NCBI RefSeq assembly: GCF_000001735.4
Contig: NC_003071.7
Location: forward strand, 2,987,001-3,051,000
Direction: 5' to 3'
Length of the DNA: 64,000 bases
Origin: Arabidopsis thaliana
Taxonomy: Eukaryota; Streptophyta; Magnoliopsida; Brassicales; Brassicaceae
Below the pieces are notes generated by a model, which had not been told where the DNA came from, searched no databases, and saw nothing but the letters and a program-made list of their open reading frames with translations. This document shows positions 58,644 to 64,000 of the stretch, piece after piece. The translations under genes and the position numbers were made by a program. Numbering within the stretch: position 1 is the first letter of the stretch; each line of letters starts with the position of its first letter.

Positions 58644-59606
58644 ATGGCGGACGAAGCAACCAGAGCTGTGAGTACCTCTCTCTCTCTTAAATCAGCTCAA
58701 TTTTCTAGTGGAATATTCTTCTTTCCCCAGTAAGATGTTGCAGAAAATGGAATTGTAATGTGTATAGTTACAACAGGCTTTTATGGAGATTCAAGCTAGC
58801 ATGATTGAACTCACTGGGAAGCTCAAACAGGTGAATCCTCACTTTCTTTGTATTTATCAAGTTTTAGAATCAAACGTGACACATTGTATAAGGGTTTACT
58901 TGTAATTTGTTAGTTCTTGAACTGTGTTTGGTTTTATAATCCCTTCTTTCATGTTGTGTAATGACAAAATTGGCTTTCCTAGGTTATTGTCATGTGGTGC
59001 TGAAAAACTGAAATGTGAATGTGGATGGGTTTTATATATAGGTGCAGAATCAGATGCGCAACAAAGAGGGAGATAGAAAGCGAGCTTTCTTAACCTTGGA
59101 GGAGCTGAGGCCATTGCCTGAAGAGACAAACACCTACAAGTCAATAGGCAAGTGATTCAATTCTCTGGTTTTGAGACAAGGACTAGTAAAGTTTTGGTCT
59201 AATTTGTGTTTTATTCTTGTTTTCAGGAAGAACGTGAGTGGTGGTTATTAGTCAGTCCAACTAGAGGCCTTTAGAGAATTTTGAAGGCTGATTATAGTTT
59301 GTATGGTGAACAGGTTTGTTCTAGAGCCCAAGACAGTGCTGGAGGGTGAACAAGAGCAAAAACTCAAGGACAGTGAAGCTGCCGTTGCTTCTCTACAGGT
59401 AACAATCATTCCCTCTTTCAACATCTTATTGGGTTATTAGGAGATCATTGAGATGCTGGTTATCAAACATGTTTTGTTTTCGGGATGATTTTTAGACATC
59501 CAAGGAATACTTGGAGAAGCAGGTAGCAGAGGTTGAGAACAACTTGAGGGAGCTGTTGCAGCAAGAACCGGGCATTGCTCAACAGATTATGTCCATGTCT
59601 ATGTAA
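58644..59606 (+). CDS. PFD1: Prefoldin subunit 1 (beta-type)
   Basis: Six exons: 58644-58667, 58777-58830, 59042-59147, a 7-nt microexon 59227-59233, 59314-59398 and 59496-59606, giving 128 residues, the usual length. The product starts MADEATRAAFMEIQASMIEL and ends GIAQQIMSMSM. Both ends of the protein are coiled coils, with the beta-hairpin segment around TFVLEPK. Prefoldin is a cytosolic hexamer that hands unfolded tubulin and actin to the CCT chaperonin and, in plants, also acts with DELLA proteins in the nucleus. The third intron has a GC donor (AG|GCAAGT). It is the first intact ordinary gene in the window, and I know of its Arabidopsis counterpart as AT2G07340. Confidence 0.92.
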
Positions 59607-59819
59607 CTTTTGTATTATCCCAAACCTTTGAGTTTGGAGAGCTTTTGGGATTGAAACCATAACATGTTCTAGTTAAAAGTTGTAACATTCAAAAGTTTTT
59701 GTTCGATCAGTATTGTTTTAAAGCCTCTGGTCTATGATATTGCAAAAAACTGAGATTTCTTATGCGACAACAAATGCATGATCTATCTAACTCGAAAACA
59801 AAAATTTTAACAAGGATGA

Positions 59820-60291
59820 GGTCTCTCTATGATTCTTCGGAGAGAAAACTCAATCCTTGTTCCACCGTTCGGTATGCTTACCGGCTTTCGTTGTCCGGAT
59901 GAGAAGACTTTGTTTCCGGTGTGGTCTGGCTCTGTTTTCGGTGTGATTCGGCTCATATTTCGGGTATTTGTTGCTAAAATGGAATTCGCTTTGTTTCTTG
60001 AGGGAAGATTAGGATAAGTCGATTGAATAATTTTCCGGCGATCTTGGCCGGAATTGAAGCTTTCTGATCAACGGAGACTCTCACATCTTCAACTTTGCAT
60101 GTGTCTTCTAACCTGCTTCCTGCTTGCCACATGTCTAATATAATGCATTTAAGCTTTTCCTTCAGCTTTCTTATTGGACTTTGTTTTCTTTTGTTTGGCT
60201 TCCTTGGTTTAGTGTTTGTAAAATATTGGCATGTTACTTTGGCTTTCTATACTAAATAAAACACACTTTTGACAAAAAAAAAAAAAAAAAA
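59820..60291 (+). mobile_element. Short retroposon with long A-tail (LINE or Sadhu-like)
   Basis: The segment is GC-richer than its surroundings, has no coding domain, and ends in AATAAAACACAC...GACA followed by 19 A residues (60273-60291). It lies in the same orientation as PFD1, about 210 bp after its stop. No convincing duplication flanks it, so the 5' limit is uncertain. A processed or LINE-mobilised RNA is the best explanation. Confidence 0.4.
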
Positions 60292-60622
60292 AGACTACAA
60301 CTCGAGATTGCATCTAACATTGTGAATATATATAAATTTAACCTCACAATCTAAACACAAGTAGATGTAATATATATTATGAATTCAGTGAAACAATAGT
60401 TAAAACTCAAGTTGATCAATCATCAATAGCATGTGAGCAATAAGTGTCAAAAGAGATACACATACACATCAAACCCCAACAAATACATTCCTTCATGTAC
60501 ACTGATTTTACACTACCTCTTCAAGGAAATCATGGATCATAATGTCTATTGGCATCTAAGCAAGTCCACTTAACATATCCATAGTGTGTTGGCTTCTACG
60601 TCTAAAGCCGTTCCCCAAAAAT
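60292..60622. other. Intergenic DNA between PFD1 side and TASH3-like 3' end
   Basis: AT-rich. It should contain the 3' UTR of the reverse gene. Nothing else seen. Confidence 0.4.
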
Positions 60623-63341
60623 TCAAGATTGATTGACGTATAGAACAGGAACAAGTCCCGCCATCTTCCCATCTCTTCCAGGCCGCTTCTTCTTTACCTG
60701 TCGTAGTTTATCAGTTGATCCCGGTTAGTTTACGGTTTTAAAAAGCTCTACTCCTCACAAGATTTTAGTAACCAATTACTACTTACGTAAAACCAGCCAT
60801 CAACTTCATACTCTATCTCCAATTCCTCTTCTGCCGTCAAGTTTAGCTGCAACATACCCATACGTGTTTTAACGTTTGCATAATATCATATTTTTCAACC
60901 GTATACAAAACTAAATGAATAAAAGACAAAAGCAAGCTTACCTCATCATCTCCTCCTGCTGTGAAGTCATAGAGCGCTGTTCCAAATCTTGTACCAGTAG
61001 ATTTCCTAGGTTCTTCATCATCTGATTCATAACTTCGAGAACCAGACCCTGCTACAGGGTTCTCAAACGATTCACGACTTTGTGGCTCAGAATACGAATA
61101 AGGCGGAGGAGGCTCTTCTCTAATCTGAAAGGGAGAGGAGAAAGAAGAATAAGAGATGGCCATGAAAACAGAGAACCAGCCCAATTTACACGACAAAAAC
61201 ACACAAAATTATATCCGCTTACTGGGGAACCATAGCCTTCATATGTGGACTGGTATTTACTTCCACCTGATTTTGCCTATATGAGTTACCCACATTCATA
61301 TAGTTAAAATTAGCTGGCACGAAAATAATTCATAAGTTCTTCTTAACTGAATTGTGTGTACCCTACCGTTGCTTGTGAGGAAGGCTTTGAACTGAACAAT
61401 GATGGGTAGTTCATTCCACCAAAGTGAGAGGATATTGAGCTTTCCACTGATCCAGCAGAATCTGGAGACGATGAACCTGATCTCGCATCTTCTTCCTGTA
61501 AATACAACAAAAGTCATTTTCTAACACCCCTAGAATTAAGTTATTTTGATGACAGCCCTGAAGACAGATTAAGCTAGCAGTATACCTCCAATTCTGAAGT
61601 TTCTAAAAGAGTTTTAGCCCACATGTCATCATACCCAACCGAAGGTCTAGAGAAGACATTCTCCTCCTCAACATCCGGTGCATCTGTTCCGACTCCAGCA
61701 ATGAATTCATTGACCTGACAAGTATTATATAGGTCTGAGTTCCATTTCTAGACATAAAACAATTGGTAGCATTTATAATCAAATCATGTACGAATAAATA
61801 CAGTAGATCAGATGAATGGTTTAACTACTACTGAAACCTGATCAGAAAATTTAATTATGCCTTATTAGATTGGCACCTACTTATAATCAGAAACGGTAAT
61901 ACCCAAACTTCTCATCACAAGTGTAGTCCCAAAGCATTCATTCTTGACCCCATTCAGACTAGTCGAACGTTTACTATGTCTATTTTGAAAACAAGGTACT
62001 CTAACGGGCAATCCACACAACTACTCTTACTTTCTGATTCCTTATCAGAAATATTTAATTATGCCATTTCCTTGATCTTAATAAGAAGAATATCTAAATA
62101 GACACACAAGCACTAAACTGCACACATACTAATCCGTTTATCTTAAAAGGTCAGATAAAAATAGCAACTGACCCTACTCATTGCTGGGGCATTGTTTCCA
62201 AGAAGACCATCATCACCAAGGTTTGCAGCCCAAGCATTCACCAAATCATCATCCAGACCACTGGAGTTTGAGGCAGCGGGGGCAGGCTGAGTGGACTCAT
62301 AGATTAAGTCCGAGATCCCAGTAGCAACAACAGCTGGATCGGTGGACCCAGTAGATGCAGTGATATTGTGCTTTGTACGGTATGTGTCAATGAGCTTCGC
62401 GCTTCATAAGTTACGAGGAAACAAAATAATTATTATCATATGAAACCTAAATATAGACAATAGCACCTAATAAAATAAAGAAAACGGGGAAGTAAGCATG
62501 CAATTTACACAACAAAGGTCAGCAGCAAGATCACCAAAGATGAACTGTACATTCTGGACTTCTTTTGATTAAAATGTTTCATATATAGTTAACTATAGTG
62601 TATAATCGTTCTTGGGTTTTGTCAGAATCTGGGATAAAATTTATACTTTTATTTGTCCTAATGAATAAGGATAATTACATGCAACACAATAAACTCTGTT
62701 GACCTAGATAAGCATTCACAAAAAAAGCAGAAAGTGTTTTGGAAACTATAAATCCCATCTTCCCTATACAAGATTAGTATTGTAAGTAAGTATTATGTAT
62801 TAGAAGTTAGGCTGTCTTTGACTGATATAATAAGTTCAGAATACTACCTTATCGGGCCCAGTGGTAAATACTTGGCTCTAGGAATAAAGCAAAACATTGA
62901 AACAAAATCCAGCAGCCTCTCATGGTTTTCGTAGAGTTTTTTCAGCTCCTCGTCCTTCCATTCTTTGTTTGCATTATCGTGATGGCGTATATCCCTTGTT
63001 ATCAAGGAAAAATTCATATGTCAACCATAATATCAGATAGAGGTTACATGCACGCATCACATGAAAAAAAAGAAAAGAAGACATAAATATCTTTCTTACT
63101 TGATTAATTCGTCTTGTCCAACATACATTTCATCAAGAACTTTTAACATCGGTGTTATTAAAACTCCAAGACCTGTACCACTAGCTCCTTGGTCTTCCCC
63201 ATTACTCAGGTGCATTTCAGAAAGTTGAGACTGTACACCACCCTCTGCTAAGGTGTACAAAAACTCGTATATCTGCAGCCTGAAAGGTTCACCAGATCTA
63301 ATGGCTATTGTAGTAAGAGCTTGAATTGCAACAATTCTGAC
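60623..63341 (-). CDS. TASH3-like SH3 subunit of the TPLATE endocytic complex, 3' part
   Basis: Reverse exons: 63341-63100 (VRIVAIQALTTIAIRSGEPF), about 62995-62848, 62401-62173, 61714-61586, 61495-61367, 61276-61223, 61124-60942, 60846-60787 and 60697-60623 (stop TGA 60625-60623). Splice sites are consistent and phases join, for instance LGPI-SAKLID across 62848/62401. The C-terminus is an SH3 domain: ALYDFTAGGDDELNLTAEEE, GWFYV, then KMAGLVPVLYVNQS. A Ser/Pro-rich linker and an adaptin-like helical part precede it. In Arabidopsis TASH3 (AT2G07360, next to PFD1) is a plasma-membrane adaptor subunit of the TPLATE complex in clathrin-mediated endocytosis. The 5' part lies beyond the window or in exons I could not see. 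Confidence 0.85.
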
Positions 63342-64000
63342 CTGTGTATCCACAAAACATAAACATTTAGGCGGGAAAAACTAGAAGTAACACTCATCTT
63401 AGTAGACTATTCTGGCATTATTGTGTCTATGCTTCACAAGAATCCAACTAAAGCGCTAGGAAGAAAATCATATACATGATGTAATTAAGCATCACAAATT
63501 ATAGTCAGCTATTTTCTATATTAAGATATCTAAACAGATAGTAATAAAGAGAGACCAAACATGATTACTATAGTCAACTTGCACTACTTTGTTCTTATAG
63601 TTTCTGGTCAGGCACAATTACTACAGGTTTCACATTCTGTTTCATGGTTAAAAAAAAAATCATTAAAAGCTACCTAACTAGACATCCTATTCGTTCTCAC
63701 TTATAAAAAAGGGTCTCAAACATGGTCTTCAATCTAGAGTACTCAAATGATGAATCAAATCAGCTACAAACCAAAATGTTCCTAGACATGGGTTAGGATC
63801 AGTGACCATTGCAAGGCAAGCCATCTACAAATTGATAAGAATATGGGTATGAAAATGTCCTACATACATTGTACAGGAGGGGAATAAATCAAAGCCTTAT
63901 AAGACAGACCAAAGGGCACTAAGACCTTTAAGCTAGCTTTATAGTGAGTTCTACCTACTTTGTGGGATTGCTTTGTGCCCTACTTCTATCACAAATTGTC
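63342..64000. other. Probable intron or unresolved upstream exons of the TASH3-like gene
   Basis: On the reverse strand I find no exon I can support in this stretch. The preceding exon should lie here or beyond the window edge. A reverse ATGGCTTGCCTTGCAATGGT near 63823 follows an AG but has no good donor. Confidence 0.35.

Overview
This is plant nuclear DNA from a transposon-rich, pericentromere-like region. The evidence for a plant is GT-AG introns, MuDR-type transposases with SWIM and CCHC zinc fingers, DUF1985/Ulp1 genes, a tRNA-derived SINE and plant LTR fragments. At the right end lie two ordinary host genes, prefoldin subunit 1 (58644-59606) and the 3' part of a TASH3-like SH3 gene (60623-63341, reverse). 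From memory these are neighbours in the Arabidopsis chromosome 2 pericentromere (around AT2G07340-AT2G07360), so I infer Arabidopsis or a close Brassicaceae relative. I see no tRNA or rRNA genes and no CRISPR.

The rest is nested or adjacent mobile DNA. Four Mutator-like elements (MULEs) share one plan: a transposase gene at one end and a DUF1985 (plus or minus Ulp1 peptidase) gene at the other, transcribed towards each other. MULE-1 (about 364-5602) has the peptidase gene forward and the transposase reverse. MULE-2 (about 13899-25139) has the transposase forward and the peptidase reverse. MULE-3 (27553-36011) has resolved ends and a 9-bp target-site duplication (TSD), with a 913-bp foldback relative (26497-27409) just to its left, also with a 9-bp TSD. 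MULE-4 (39080-58258) is about 19.2 kb.

MULE-4 is the most interesting object. It has degenerate terminal inverted repeats and a 9-bp TSD that differs only by two C/T changes. Between its DUF1985 remnant (left, forward) and its transposase (right, reverse) it carries a gene cluster: two RPA70-like OB-fold genes, four F-box-like proteins (two with traces of a C-terminal CCHC knuckle) and two small GRF-zinc-finger/coiled-coil/membrane proteins. One F-box-like gene (50106-50726) is an open 206-codon frame, while nearly all other transposon genes are broken. The element ends 385 bp before the prefoldin start codon.

Other content: two more RPA-like pseudogenes (36-302 and 7235-8557), a Ty1/copia-like LTR (about 8760-9460), a non-coding retroposon with a 15-bp TSD (9530-11067), a Ty3/gypsy LTR with its polypurine tract (about 11190-12480), a SINE (36329-36664), an RNase H-like fragment (37000-37320), a retroposon with a 10-bp TSD (37725-39024) and a retroposon tail near 60291. 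Each of MULE-2, -3 and -4 has its own recurring short noncoding word. The one in MULE-3 (AAAATCCCTTGTAAAT) is in both of its genes' introns and in the non-autonomous relative.
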